Shown here: in pieces, positions 9,538 to 18,703 of the stretch
Layout: each line of letters starts with the position of its first letter
Numbering within the stretch: position 1 is the first letter of the stretch
Assembly (NCBI RefSeq): GCF_025562755.1
Contig: NZ_CP103300.1
Span: forward strand, 2,677,001 to 2,741,000
DNA: 64,000 bases
Reading direction: 5' to 3'
Source: Endozoicomonas euniceicola
GTDB taxonomy: Bacteria > Pseudomonadota > Gammaproteobacteria > Pseudomonadales > Endozoicomonadaceae
The notes under the pieces: model-generated
The model's input: the letters and a program-made list of their open reading frames with translations, nothing else
What the model was told of the DNA's origin: nothing
Database searches by the model: none
Program-made: the position numbers and the translations under genes

Positions 9538-11783
9538 TCACCTGCCACTTCAATGCTATCGACTTTCTGGAAACCTCTGGGCAACTTATTACCCCGACGC
9601 CCACGCTCACCGTGATAGTGTTCCATATCGTTCGGTTTTAACGTCACATGACGCTTACCCGCGCGCAACACCAGCGAATCGTCTTTACCAAAGACTGCCA
9701 GGGCGACCAGAATTTCAACCCGCTCAGCCGCCCTCGCCGCAGCAATACTGATAATCTTGTTACCCTTGCCCCGACCAAGTTTCGGCAACTCGGATAATGG
9801 GAACACCAGCATCCGGCCTTCATTGGTAATGGCTGCCAGCAACTGTTCTTCACCCTTTACGGGTACAGGCGACATCACTCTGGCATTCTTTGGCAGGGTA
9901 AGAAGTGCCTTACCGGCTTTATTCTTGCTGACCATATCCCCATGCTGAACCACAAAGCCATAACCGGCGTCTGAAGCCATGAGGTAACAGTCACTGGTAT
10001 CTCCCACGCATAAACCTTCAAAGGTTGCGCCGGAAGGTGGGTTAACACGCCCGGTTAACGGTTCACCCTGACCTCGGGCAGAAGGCAGACTATGGGTTTG
10101 AATGGAATAGGCACGCCCGGTGGAATCGATAAAGACAGACGACTGATTACTCTTACCCCGTGCCGACAGTCGATATTTATCACCTGACTTATAGTTCATG
10201 GTGGAAGGATCGACTTCATGCCCTTTGGCACAGCGCACCCAGCCTTTTTCCGACAGAATGATGGTAACAGGCTCTGAACTCATCAGGTCGGTCTCAGACA
10301 AAGCCCTGGCTTCCTGGCGCTGTTCAATGGGTGAACGACGTTCGTCGCCATATTTCTCTTTATCCGCAATAATTTCTTTCTTGATCAGGGTCTTCAAACG
10401 ACGCTCGGAGCTTAATATCAGCTCCAGCTGCTTACGTTCATTATCCAGTTCTTCCTGCTCGGCACGGATTTTCATCTCTTCCAGCTTCGCCAGCTGACGC
10501 AGTTTGATCTCAAGAATGGCATCAGCCTGCAACTCAGACAGCCCAAATTTTGCCATCAGGGCTTCTTTGGGTTTGTCTTCACTACGGATAATATCGATCA
10601 CTTCATCGATATTCAGGAACGCCACCAGCAAGCCTTCCAGGATGTGCAGACGTGCCAGCACCTTATCAAGGCGGTACTGTAAACGACGACGTACCGTATC
10701 AGTCCGCCACGACAGCCATTCGGTCAGCATACGGTCCAGGGATTTAACCTGGGGGCGACCGTTCACACCAATCATATTCATATTGACCCGGTAGGTCTTT
10801 TCCAGATCAGTGGTGGCGAACAGGTGATTCATCAGACCTTCCGCATCAATGCGCCCGGACTTGGGAACAATCACCAGGCGGGTAGGGTTTTCATGGTCAG
10901 ACTCATCGCGCAGGTCAGCCACCATTGGCAGCTTTTTCGCCTGCATCTGGGCTGCAATCTGCTCCAGCACCCTGGCACCTGAACACTGATGGGGCAGGGC
11001 GGTAATAATGATATCGCCGGACTCCTTCTGATACACCGCGCGCATCCGGATAGACCCACGACCCTGTTCGTACATTTTGAGAATGTCTTCACGGGGCGTG
11101 ATGATTTCAGCGTCTGTCGGGTAGTCCGGCCCCTGAATATGTTCAACCAGCTCGGTAATGGTTGCCTTAGGATTTTCCAGCAGATGCACACAGGCATCAG
11201 CGACTTCACTCAGGTTGTGAGGAGGAACATCAGTAGCCATGCCAACCGCAATACCTGTGGTGCCGTTCAGCAGCAGGTTGGGCAGGCGGGCAGGCAGAAT
11301 GGAAGGCTCTTCCAGTGTGCCATCAAAGTTGGGCACCCAGTCGACTGTACCCTGTCCCAGCTCACCCAGCAGAACATCCGAGTACTTTGTCAGGCGGGAC
11401 TCGGTGTAACGCATCGCCGCAAACGATTTAGGATCGTCAGGCGAACCCCAGTTGCCCTGACCGTCCACCAGCGTATAACGATAGGAAAACGGCTGCGCCA
11501 TCAGCACCATGGCTTCGTAACAGGCACTGTCGCCATGGGGATGAAACTTACCCAGTACATCACCCACAGTACGGGCAGACTTTTTGAACTTGGCCGTGTT
11601 TTTCAGCCCCAGTTCACTCATCGCATAGACAATACGCCGCTGAACCGGCTTAAGCCCGTCGCCAATATGAGGCAGGGCCCGGTCCAGAATGACGTACATG
11701 GAATAATTCAGGTAGGCACTTTCTGTATAGGCACGCAATGACTGGCGTTCTATTCCGTCGTCGCCAATAACGGTTTGTTCCAT
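9528..11783 (-). CDS. parC: DNA topoisomerase IV subunit A
   Basis: ATP-dependent type II topoisomerase subunit that decatenates daughter chromosomes. 751 residues (E. coli ParC 752). Catalytic tyrosine Y126 lies in AAMRYTESRL. In the quinolone region GKFHPHGDSACYEAM the serine (S86) and glutamate (E90) are the wild-type residues. The C-terminal beta-pinwheel follows a coiled region around residues 430-480. The partner parE is not in the window. Start ATG at 11783, with an AT-rich leader and an IS-end relic upstream. Confidence 0.96.
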   Translation of the reverse strand: MEQTVIGDDGIERQSLRAYTESAYLNYSMYVILDRALPHIGDGLKPVQRRIVYAMSELGLKNTAKFKKSARTVGDVLGKFHPHGDSACYEAMVLMAQPFSYRYTLVDGQGNWGSPDDPKSFAAMRYTESRLTKYSDVLLGELGQGTVDWVPNFDGTLEEPSILPARLPNLLLNGTTGIAVGMATDVPPHNLSEVADACVHLLENPKATITELVEHIQGPDYPTDAEIITPREDILKMYEQGRGSIRMRAVYQKESGDIIITALPHQCSGARVLEQIAAQMQAKKLPMVADLRDESDHENPTRLVIVPKSGRIDAEGLMNHLFATTDLEKTYRVNMNMIGVNGRPQVKSLDRMLTEWLSWRTDTVRRRLQYRLDKVLARLHILEGLLVAFLNIDEVIDIIRSEDKPKEALMAKFGLSELQADAILEIKLRQLAKLEEMKIRAEQEELDNERKQLELILSSERRLKTLIKKEIIADKEKYGDERRSPIEQRQEARALSETDLMSSEPVTIILSEKGWVRCAKGHEVDPSTMNYKSGDKYRLSARGKSNQSSVFIDSTGRAYSIQTHSLPSARGQGEPLTGRVNPPSGATFEGLCVGDTSDCYLMASDAGYGFVVQHGDMVSKNKAGKALLTLPKNARVMSPVPVKGEEQLLAAITNEGRMLVFPLSELPKLGRGKGNKIISIAAARAAERVEILVALAVFGKDDSLVLRAGKRHVTLKPNDMEHYHGERGRRGNKLPRGFQKVDSIEVAGDSE

Positions 11784-11829
11784 TCTGATAAAACCCGGAA
11801 GCGTTAATGAATCGAGTTATATTACCACA

Positions 11830-11880
11830 CGTGACTGCTACCCCAACTGAAGTTGGGGCTTCTGACTTCTCAGTCAGCAA
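11830..11880 (-). mobile_element. solo IS200/IS605-type end (relic)
   Basis: On the minus strand the segment reads AGAAGCCCC, then an AACT-TC-AGTT hairpin, then GGGGTAG and CAGTCAC. The perfect stem is CCCCAACT (11841-11848) with AGTTGGGG (11851-11858). The intact element at 51-52.5 kb ends with the same architecture (AGAAGCCCC, hairpin, GGTGGGAG, CATCAC). I read this as an orphan right end without a tnpB gene. A second small stem (CTGA/TCAG) lies beside it. Confidence 0.4.
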
Positions 11881-12007
11881 ACGGTACTGTGCCGGACTTA
11901 CGCTTGCCTCCGCCATAACTGGATATTCAGCAGCATTTCCTCTTGTTTGCAACCAGTGCCGTTAAAAACGCCTGTGGATAATCAGGGAAAGCCTGTACCC
12001 TATTTTT

Positions 12008-15000
12008 TCAATAGAATATTGAATAAACCTCGGTTTCAGGAAGAAGTTGTGGATGAAAGTCAAGCTCTATTGGCTCCAGTACCGGTACCTGTGGAAATTC
12101 GTCAGCTGCATCATAGTAATCTGAGTAGTCTGATTCTTCTCCTGATGCTTCAGGGGCATAATCTTCATACGGTTCTATTTCATATTCCGATTCTTGTGGC
12201 ATAGGTTGTGCCTGCCGATGATTTCTCAAAGCCAGATCAAAATGGGCGTAAGTTCTTTCTGAGGCTGGATAATGGATAAGGTAGCTGTCAGGCTCTGCAT
12301 CCCTAATGTTACTTAAGTATGCATTAATAGCCTCAGAATTACCTTCTTGATATAAATTTCTAAAATTATCACCCAAATGCGCTATATCAAATCCATTAGC
12401 ATTTATTACTGTATTAAGTAAGTTTGGGGCATGCTCAATCCATTGGGTAATACCATAAGGTAAAGATGAGTCAGTACTACTGTTATTACTCATAACTCTG
12501 AACGGAATGTGATGAGTTAATGCCAGCAATGCAATTAACGCAACATTTCCAAACTGTTGCTCAAAATATCCGGCAGAACCAGGAATAGCTGGCTGGGTAA
12601 GAGTACGGTCATTGATAATCGTTTCTATAGTATTGACATCAAAGTTAATAAGAGTTGCAAGTTGTTGCAATAAGAATACTCTGTAATCACTATTACTCTC
12701 CACCTGAATAATATTGAAAACAGTTTGCAGGTTATCATGGATAATATTTCTTATATCCTGTTGGCTTACAGGCTGTCCCGTATGCCTTTCCATAGCCCTT
12801 GCAATAGCTGTATACATACAATTTCCATCGTCAGGAATTCTTTCAAGTCTATATCCTTGCGGAATATTATAGGATGGAAAATAGCCCGTTTCTGATCTTT
12901 TTTTGGGTTTGCGTTCTTCTATTTCATGATACATTTTTTGACATTGCTTTCTGGCTTGTGCGCACTCCCTGTGTCTTGGCTTAATCTTTCTTGGTCTTTT
13001 ATTTTCAGCGGCTTTATATTTATCTTTCGATCTTCTACTACCTGTAATAATTTTACTACTAATAACTTTTTTGTGGCACAGCCAACATTTATGAGCATAG
13101 CCTTCTTTTGTTGGCACATTAATTTCATTGACAGGTGGAACCGATTCTATATGGGCTATTAGCTGCTGAGTTTCTCCTTCATCAAAAATGGCTTTATTTT
13201 TTGCATAGTTACTATTCAAATAGTCAACCAAATGCTGGCGCAAATCACTATCAGAAATACGTTTAGAAGCTTCAGCTAACACTAACCTGAGGATTTTTTC
13301 CTCAAAATCCTTTTTATCGTAATTACCATAATTCTGCATCAACCCTGCAAGCACTTCGATCAACTTAACGTTGTCATCGCTTTCGTTGCTAATAATATCC
13401 TGAAAGCTCTTAATTATTTTCTGCAGGTTCTCAACCTCATGTTCCGTTATCGGTTGATCTGTCTCTCTTTCGGCAACAAAATCAAACAGTAATAATGAAT
13501 AAACAGCTAAAACAAAGCCTTTTTTATTGATTGACTCAAGATAATGTAAATCAATTTTATAAGGTTCATTTTTAATTTTATCGGCAAGAGAGGAACTGTC
13601 ATCATTCAAATCATATACGATTACCCTTACTAAAAACTCCATAAGCATATTTAATAATATTCTTTCTTTTATTTTTTTCATCACCTCTTTACCTGCAGGT
13701 ATCATTAGCCTCCAGGCGGGTAATATAGCAGTCAGTATATATGCATAATCTGAAAGTTTTTCTTTAGGAATAAATCCTTCTGTTGCCAACTTTAATAATG
13801 AATGATTTTTATTGGAAATTTCAATTTTGTCATGTGCAATGCTAGCAGCCATATCTATTCTTGAAAGCATAAGTTCAATAAAAGTCTGTGATGGCTTCCA
13901 ATTTTCATATCCAAAATTTTCTATAGAATCAGCAATTATCATCAGAAGTGATTTTATGATGATATCGTTACCTTTATACATTACCCATGCCTTAGCATCC
14001 TTCCTAATATGAAAGTAATTCAATGACAAATCCCAAAGTACCTCTTTAGATAACAACTTTTGAGCTAAAGTCATTTTTTCATTCATATCACCAATCCAGA
14101 CATTGTCATTTATATTAAATTTATGCCCTCCATAATAACGCTCTGTTCTTTTTTGTGTTTCTGTCGGAATTTCAACATCAAATTGCCTAACCATGTTACT
14201 TTTTATGGCTTGTGCTTTATTTGGCTTTAAGTGCAATTCAAATTTATTATTTTTATGATCAGATTTTTTTAAAATAACTGCAACTCTAGTCAACTTACTC
14301 CTTCTTTCATCTTTACCCGATTTAATATTTTTATATTTTTCTTTATTATCATCAATTAGATTTTGCAATTCTTTTTTCAAAAATTTATTGCTGTATATTT
14401 CTTTTCCTCTTGAATAAATTATAAATTTTGCTTTATCAAATTTGAAGTGTTTTGATTTAATACGCACTATATTTTCTAAGTCATATTTTGTAGATACATC
14501 ATCTGGCTGAAACTCTATAATCTCTGCTGTTCTTTGCATTCTTAAAGGTATAAATATAGCTGTATTCTCATCAGAATATTGTTCCTTTTTTTTAACAACA
14601 CCTTCTTCTAACACAATGTACTTTATTTCAACAATATCACTAGCTGTATAATAAGGATGTTCTTTGCCAAATTTAGCATGAACATTTTTTTCAAATTCAT
14701 CCTTTACACTTTTGTGGTCAGTGTTGAACTGAATACCATAAATACCCTTTGAATCAGCAGCCAATTGATTGTTATTTAAAATTTCATTTATGAGCTTTTC
14801 TTTTGCTTTTTTAAAATTAGCCTTGGGTAAGGCTGATCCTTTAATTTCCTGAATATGCTGAGCATACTCTCCCAATTGTCCTTCGGGCTCTAAAATATCA
14901 ACATCATTAATTAGAGCATGTATCACATTCAGTATTTGTTCAGCTGTAGTGAAATGTCTGGAGTTATATTGACCATTAAGGTTCTTGTACCAAAAAAATT

Positions 15001-16051
15001 CTTGAGCTGAATACGGTGACAATTGTGCAAGACAAAGACCGTCCCCATACCGATGTGTGACCCTTGGTGCGTGAATAACTTTCAGTCTGGGTCCAACGGA
15101 ATCAATATTATCAAAAGTAAACTCTATTTCATAAAAAGCTCCGCTCCACCAACCAAATGGTGCAACAAAAGCAACACGGACTAAAAACATATTTGAGTCA
15201 TCAATATGTATCTTAAATTTTCCGGGATATAGATCATCCAGCCTTTGTCTTAATAACTCAATACTGTGATAAATATCTCTGGCTTTAATAAGTGGCTTTA
15301 TGAGCGGGTCTTTTATTTTTCTGAGATTTTTTTTAAGCTCAATACTATCGTTTGATAACTGTAGATTCAGATTTTTATCTTTTTGGCCATAAGCCATATT
15401 CATTTTCACGTTATTTTTGTTAGCTGGCCTGCTTTGGTGATTTTTAATGATTCCTATTAACGCATATTTTAAGAAAGCTATCACCCCCTCCTGACGCTCA
15501 GCTTCTCCTTCAAACTCTCCTTCAAACTCTCCTTCAAACTCTTCTTCAGATTCTTGTTTTTTTTTATCAGTTATCCCATAGTCTGGTAATGAAAGAAAAT
15601 CTAAAATATCCTCTTCTGTTTCCATTGAGATTAAAGCTTCAATTAAAGCAACTACTTCATAATAAAACTTTTTATCTTTTATTTCTTTATGTTCTTTTGT
15701 AAACTCTTTTATTTTTTTGTCAATTCTGCTTCTATGTTCAATTTTGATTTCATTGCTTAAACTTAGTTTGTAACCGGGTCCAGCACCTTCCTTGAAGTAT
15801 TTAGCACCTTTCTTGAGGTATATAGTCTTATCAAAATTACTAAATACAGCTATAATTAATTTTCGAACATCACCTTCAGTGGCACCAGAATTATTTATCG
15901 CATTCATTATTTTTTCATAGTCTTTGACACTTAGATTTTTTAATATCTCAATGTGTTCTTTGTGAATAGCTAAAGCTGTATTTGCTATCAAAAATAATGA
16001 CAAAAATAGTAAAATACACAATGCCATATATTTTTTTATTAAAAAACTCAT
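12008..16051 (-). CDS. large secreted protein with E2-like, zinc-cluster and OTU-like cysteine protease domains
   Basis: 1347 residues, visibly AT-rich against its neighbours. An N-terminal signal peptide (ALCILLFLSLFLIANTALA, about residues 10-28) predicts export. About residues 265-395 follow the ubiquitin-conjugating (E2/UBC) pattern: a G-A-F-Y-E-I-E-F strand, a conserved His (H333), then GDGLCLAQL with the candidate catalytic C340, a later Trp (W354) and a closing helix; the HPN motif itself is degenerate. Residues 989-1037 hold a CxxC...HxxC cluster (C989, C992, H1027, C1030) in a very basic stretch. About residues 1065-1275 carry an OTU-type deubiquitinase signature: D1075-G-N-C1078 and a late H1270 (YAHFDLAL). 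A Glu-rich EFEG triplet repeat is encoded by 12-bp repeats near 15,505-15,545. The rest is helical and unrecognised. Probably a host-directed effector or toxin; the domain calls are by eye and substrates are unknown. Confidence 0.75.
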   Translation of the reverse strand: MSFLIKKYMALCILLFLSLFLIANTALAIHKEHIEILKNLSVKDYEKIMNAINNSGATEGDVRKLIIAVFSNFDKTIYLKKGAKYFKEGAGPGYKLSLSNEIKIEHRSRIDKKIKEFTKEHKEIKDKKFYYEVVALIEALISMETEEDILDFLSLPDYGITDKKKQESEEEFEGEFEGEFEGEAERQEGVIAFLKYALIGIIKNHQSRPANKNNVKMNMAYGQKDKNLNLQLSNDSIELKKNLRKIKDPLIKPLIKARDIYHSIELLRQRLDDLYPGKFKIHIDDSNMFLVRVAFVAPFGWWSGAFYEIEFTFDNIDSVGPRLKVIHAPRVTHRYGDGLCLAQLSPYSAQEFFWYKNLNGQYNSRHFTTAEQILNVIHALINDVDILEPEGQLGEYAQHIQEIKGSALPKANFKKAKEKLINEILNNNQLAADSKGIYGIQFNTDHKSVKDEFEKNVHAKFGKEHPYYTASDIVEIKYIVLEEGVVKKKEQYSDENTAIFIPLRMQRTAEIIEFQPDDVSTKYDLENIVRIKSKHFKFDKAKFIIYSRGKEIYSNKFLKKELQNLIDDNKEKYKNIKSGKDERRSKLTRVAVILKKSDHKNNKFELHLKPNKAQAIKSNMVRQFDVEIPTETQKRTERYYGGHKFNINDNVWIGDMNEKMTLAQKLLSKEVLWDLSLNYFHIRKDAKAWVMYKGNDIIIKSLLMIIADSIENFGYENWKPSQTFIELMLSRIDMAASIAHDKIEISNKNHSLLKLATEGFIPKEKLSDYAYILTAILPAWRLMIPAGKEVMKKIKERILLNMLMEFLVRVIVYDLNDDSSSLADKIKNEPYKIDLHYLESINKKGFVLAVYSLLLFDFVAERETDQPITEHEVENLQKIIKSFQDIISNESDDNVKLIEVLAGLMQNYGNYDKKDFEEKILRLVLAEASKRISDSDLRQHLVDYLNSNYAKNKAIFDEGETQQLIAHIESVPPVNEINVPTKEGYAHKCWLCHKKVISSKIITGSRRSKDKYKAAENKRPRKIKPRHRECAQARKQCQKMYHEIEERKPKKRSETGYFPSYNIPQGYRLERIPDDGNCMYTAIARAMERHTGQPVSQQDIRNIIHDNLQTVFNIIQVESNSDYRVFLLQQLATLINFDVNTIETIINDRTLTQPAIPGSAGYFEQQFGNVALIALLALTHHIPFRVMSNNSSTDSSLPYGITQWIEHAPNLLNTVINANGFDIAHLGDNFRNLYQEGNSEAINAYLSNIRDAEPDSYLIHYPASERTYAHFDLALRNHRQAQPMPQESEYEIEPYEDYAPEASGEESDYSDYYDAADEFPQVPVLEPIELDFHPQLLPETEVYSIFY

Positions 16052-16154
16052 TACGCTTTTCTTTCATTGCTATTTAATCAATCTGAGCAGCATAGCAGTA
16101 AAGACTGATTATACTAATTTTTATCAAAAAACTGCGTAATACCCCCTGCGAACT

Positions 16155-16227
16155 AGAGGCTGTCGCAAAACCCTCCCCAGGTGGGGGAGGATGTCAATTC
16201 GTACTATTTCACCTTTTGCGACACTCT
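16155..16227. mobile_element. short inverted-repeat element (MITE-like)
   Basis: A perfect 10-bp inverted repeat, TGTCGCAAAA (16161-16170) and TTTTGCGACA (16214-16223), is extended by AGAG/CTCT after a 2-nt bulge. It encloses a second GC-rich hairpin (CCTCCCC 16172-16178 with GGGGAGG 16184-16190). The ends look like transposase-recognised terminal repeats, but there is no coding capacity. It lies between endA and the E2/OTU gene and may also terminate endA transcripts. Confidence 0.45.
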
Positions 16228-16268
16228 CTGAAAGTCAGGGGCATACTGCGAGAATGCTAAAACTCCGG

Positions 16269-16976
16269 CTATCCGGCATGGGCTGAAACGTAAGGATTCT
16301 CCCAACCCTGAACTCGCGAAATCTTGTCGTTGCGCTGAATCTCCCACTCAGTCGGCGGGTACATTTTGTCCCAGGCTTCGTAAAGCTTGCGCTGACCATC
16401 ACTAAGCCTGAACGGGTAACGGTCTTCCATATACAGATAGATTCGTGCGATTTTGCCCCGCTTGGCGATGGGTGGTTGCGCCTTGCGTTCTTTGAAGTTC
16501 ACTTTGAAGTCACACTGTCCGTACATTTCCGGCGTGTCGAGAAGAAAGCCGAACCGGTAGTTGGAACGATCACCATTCACTTCACCCACAGCCGGGGTCA
16601 GGTTGTGCAGGTCGGCCTCCATCCTGCGAAATTTTTCATTCTTGCCACAGTTTCTGCGACCGCCATCCTGCCAGCATTGCAGTTGATGGCCAAATTCCCA
16701 GGCGGGTACCACATGCTCCCACTCTATTCGGTTAGCACGAACCTCTTGCTTGCGTATTTCATAACCACAGGATTCAAGGTCGGGAACCAGCTTTTTACCT
16801 TCGCGCCTGAACTCGCAGCCACAGTAAAAGCTGGTCATATGGGTTTGGTAGATTTTTTCAGCTTCACGCTTGGCCTGTGAGAAACTCTTCGGTGCAGAAG
16901 GTGTGGAAATAGCCTGAAATGAAATGGCACAGAGGGCAGCCAGCAAAGTGGTTTTAGAGAAACAAGCCATTGACAA
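16269..16976 (-). CDS. endA: endonuclease I (periplasmic/extracellular DNase)
   Basis: EndA/Vvn-type beta-beta-alpha-metal nuclease that cleaves DNA outside the cytoplasm. An N-terminal signal peptide (about residues 1-25), the catalytic motif RIEWEHVVPAWEFG with the EH pair, and DLHNLTPAVGEVNGDRSNYRF are characteristic; cysteines that form disulfides are present (FYCGCEF, CWQDGGRRNC). 235 residues is normal. Start ATG 16976, or ATG two codons later. In this setting it may serve nutrient DNA uptake or NET/biofilm degradation (inference). Confidence 0.93.
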   Translation of the reverse strand: MSMACFSKTTLLAALCAISFQAISTPSAPKSFSQAKREAEKIYQTHMTSFYCGCEFRREGKKLVPDLESCGYEIRKQEVRANRIEWEHVVPAWEFGHQLQCWQDGGRRNCGKNEKFRRMEADLHNLTPAVGEVNGDRSNYRFGFLLDTPEMYGQCDFKVNFKERKAQPPIAKRGKIARIYLYMEDRYPFRLSDGQRKLYEAWDKMYPPTEWEIQRNDKISRVQGWENPYVSAHAG

Positions 16977-17061
16977 AAATACTCAGAAGCCTCAAACACA
17001 GTAAATGGCTTGATTGTATCGCCGGCTATGCAAAGAAAAAAGAAAAGCAAACAATAAAACT

Positions 17062-17094
17062 GCTTATGTCGTTTTTATATCAAACGACATAAGC
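17062..17094 (-). terminator. intrinsic terminator downstream of the 324-aa gene
   Basis: A perfect 13-bp stem (17062-17074 with 17082-17094, 7-nt loop) is followed on the minus strand by AG and then TTTTATTG. It lies after the stop of the minus-strand gene at 17,140 and before endA. Confidence 0.6.
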
Positions 17095-17139
17095 CTTACA
17101 TAAGAAAAGTAATGATTTATAAACCACGATTTTTACGCA

Positions 17140-18114
17140 TTACGGGGCTTTTTCCATAAGTTCTATATTAGTATCCGCTACTTCCGGATCGTGAGAACCG
17201 AATCCACAGCCTTTGCGGATCCTGGAAAACAACTTATACTTGATGGCAAGCGTCACAAGTATCCCAACAAAAATAACGGCTTCGGCTGCGCCAAAAATTT
17301 TTATTATCGTCTCTCTTTCATGCAGTTCTATGTCTCTCTTGTCCAGTTTATCTGACAGCTTATCCAATTTATCGCTTTTGATATCTAGCTTGGCACTCCT
17401 TTCGTCCAGCCTTTTCTTCTCGGCCTGCAGCCCGTCTTTATCGTCCTGTAATTGTCTGACTAACTCCGTAATATTAATAGCGTTTGTTTTATCTGGCAGC
17501 TGCTTTACTGCAGAGGGCTTTATTGCAGTTGAAAAACTCACCAACCTTGTCGTCTGGCTGGCTATGTCCTCAACTGAAAAAGAGGACAGTGACGGATCGG
17601 GCGTTATCGTAAAACGTCCTGTTGGATAGGCTGAACCCTCAGGAGTAACAGACACCGTAACAGAGCCACTTACCTCTGAAAAAGAGGTGGCAAAGGTATA
17701 GTTACCGCCATCTGTTTTAAAAAATACTTTTTTCAACGAGCTATCGAAGTGCAGGCTGGGTGTTGAGGATTGTACGACAGTAGTAGCTGAGAAGGAGGAA
17801 GATGGCTTGATTAATGAACTTATCTTTACCTGAGTTTCACCTGCTTTAGTCGTATCAATAATCCCTCCTGCTACTGTTGTTTCGGGGCTTATAGAGAGTG
17901 AATAGTTATACGTTGAATTATTTTGTCCACAGACGTAGAGAGGAAATGTACACAATATAAAAACACATTGTCGTTTTTTTATCAATCTGGCTGCATTCGT
18001 TAATCTTGTTTTTATTGACAATATCTTTTTTTGGCTATCTATTCTGATATGCATCGTCATAAAATAATTCCAAAATAAAAAAATTATTCGATCATTTGAC
18101 CAAAAAACCATCAA
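17140..18114 (-). CDS. hypothetical membrane-anchored protein with coiled coil
   Basis: I do not recognise a family. The likely start is an internal ATG around 18060 (MTMHIR), since the upstream codons are AT-rich and lack a ribosome binding site. A signal-like hydrophobic segment (CVFILCTFPLYVCGQ) is followed by a Ser/Thr-rich beta-type ectodomain. A charged heptad region, with LDxxSDKLDKxD repeats and strong coiled-coil character, comes next, and near the C-terminus is a transmembrane helix (AVIFVGILVTLAIKYKLF) with a short basic cytoplasmic tail. The architecture (ectodomain, coiled coil, membrane anchor) suggests a surface or envelope structural protein. Base composition is AT-rich. Confidence 0.6.
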   Translation of the reverse strand: MMVFWSNDRIIFLFWNYFMTMHIRIDSQKKILSIKTRLTNAARLIKKRQCVFILCTFPLYVCGQNNSTYNYSLSISPETTVAGGIIDTTKAGETQVKISSLIKPSSSFSATTVVQSSTPSLHFDSSLKKVFFKTDGGNYTFATSFSEVSGSVTVSVTPEGSAYPTGRFTITPDPSLSSFSVEDIASQTTRLVSFSTAIKPSAVKQLPDKTNAINITELVRQLQDDKDGLQAEKKRLDERSAKLDIKSDKLDKLSDKLDKRDIELHERETIIKIFGAAEAVIFVGILVTLAIKYKLFSRIRKGCGFGSHDPEVADTNIELMEKAP

Positions 18115-18373
18115 TTAAACGACCAATACAAACCTATTTATATAAGTTCTTTCTGTTTTGGCCTGAGATTCAGAACGAATATATTTTAGACACTGTTTCT
18201 GAAACGATCTAATTATCGGATTAAGGAAAGCAGCACAACAATATACCCTGTAAGCCGGGATATACGACAGGAGGTGGAAGCAGGGAAATTCTTTTCTTCT
18301 GCTTCCACAAGCTGGCAGGTTTCGGCAGGGCATCCAGAGGCTTGAAGCCGCTGCCTTTTTGCCTGACTGGAAG

Positions 18374-18601
18374 TCAGTCAGTATATTCTTCCATGGGAGC
18401 CAGCACTTCCGAGATCTGAACGCTGAGCATGCCGAGCACAAAAACCACCAGCGTCATGCCAGCACCGGACTGCATGGAAGACCATAGAGAGTCATGTTGA
18501 ATCAGGTAATAGTAGGCCGTTCCCAAAAATAGCCACATCCACCAGAAACCTAACGAAGCAATTGCAGCCAGTTTTAACAAGGCTGATAGCACGATCCGCA
18601 T
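18374..18601 (-). CDS. small hypothetical inner-membrane protein
   Basis: About 75 residues with two hydrophobic helices (IVLSALLKLAAIASLGFWWM and AGMTLVVFVLGMLSVQI) joined by a short polar loop, and an acidic tail. I chose ATG 18601, which has a GGGGAG ribosome binding site 7 bp upstream, over the GTG at 18616. It lies 102 bp downstream of the ubiF-type gene on the same strand and may be cotranscribed. No family recognised. A 10-bp inverted repeat (18274-18283 with 18299-18308) lies downstream. Confidence 0.6.
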   Translation of the reverse strand: MRIVLSALLKLAAIASLGFWWMWLFLGTAYYYLIQHDSLWSSMQSGAGMTLVVFVLGMLSVQISEVLAPMEEYTD

Positions 18602-18703
18602 AACCTGACTCCCCACCAGAAAAAATAATCCTACGAATCGTAACGCCCCTGTGGCTTTAGAGGCATCAGGGATTAACGCAAACTCTGCAAATTAATTTTA
18701 CAA

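Noticed and set aside
18115..18441. 108-codon minus-strand frame
   Set aside because: Overlaps the better-supported small membrane protein and has a composition typical of out-of-frame translation.
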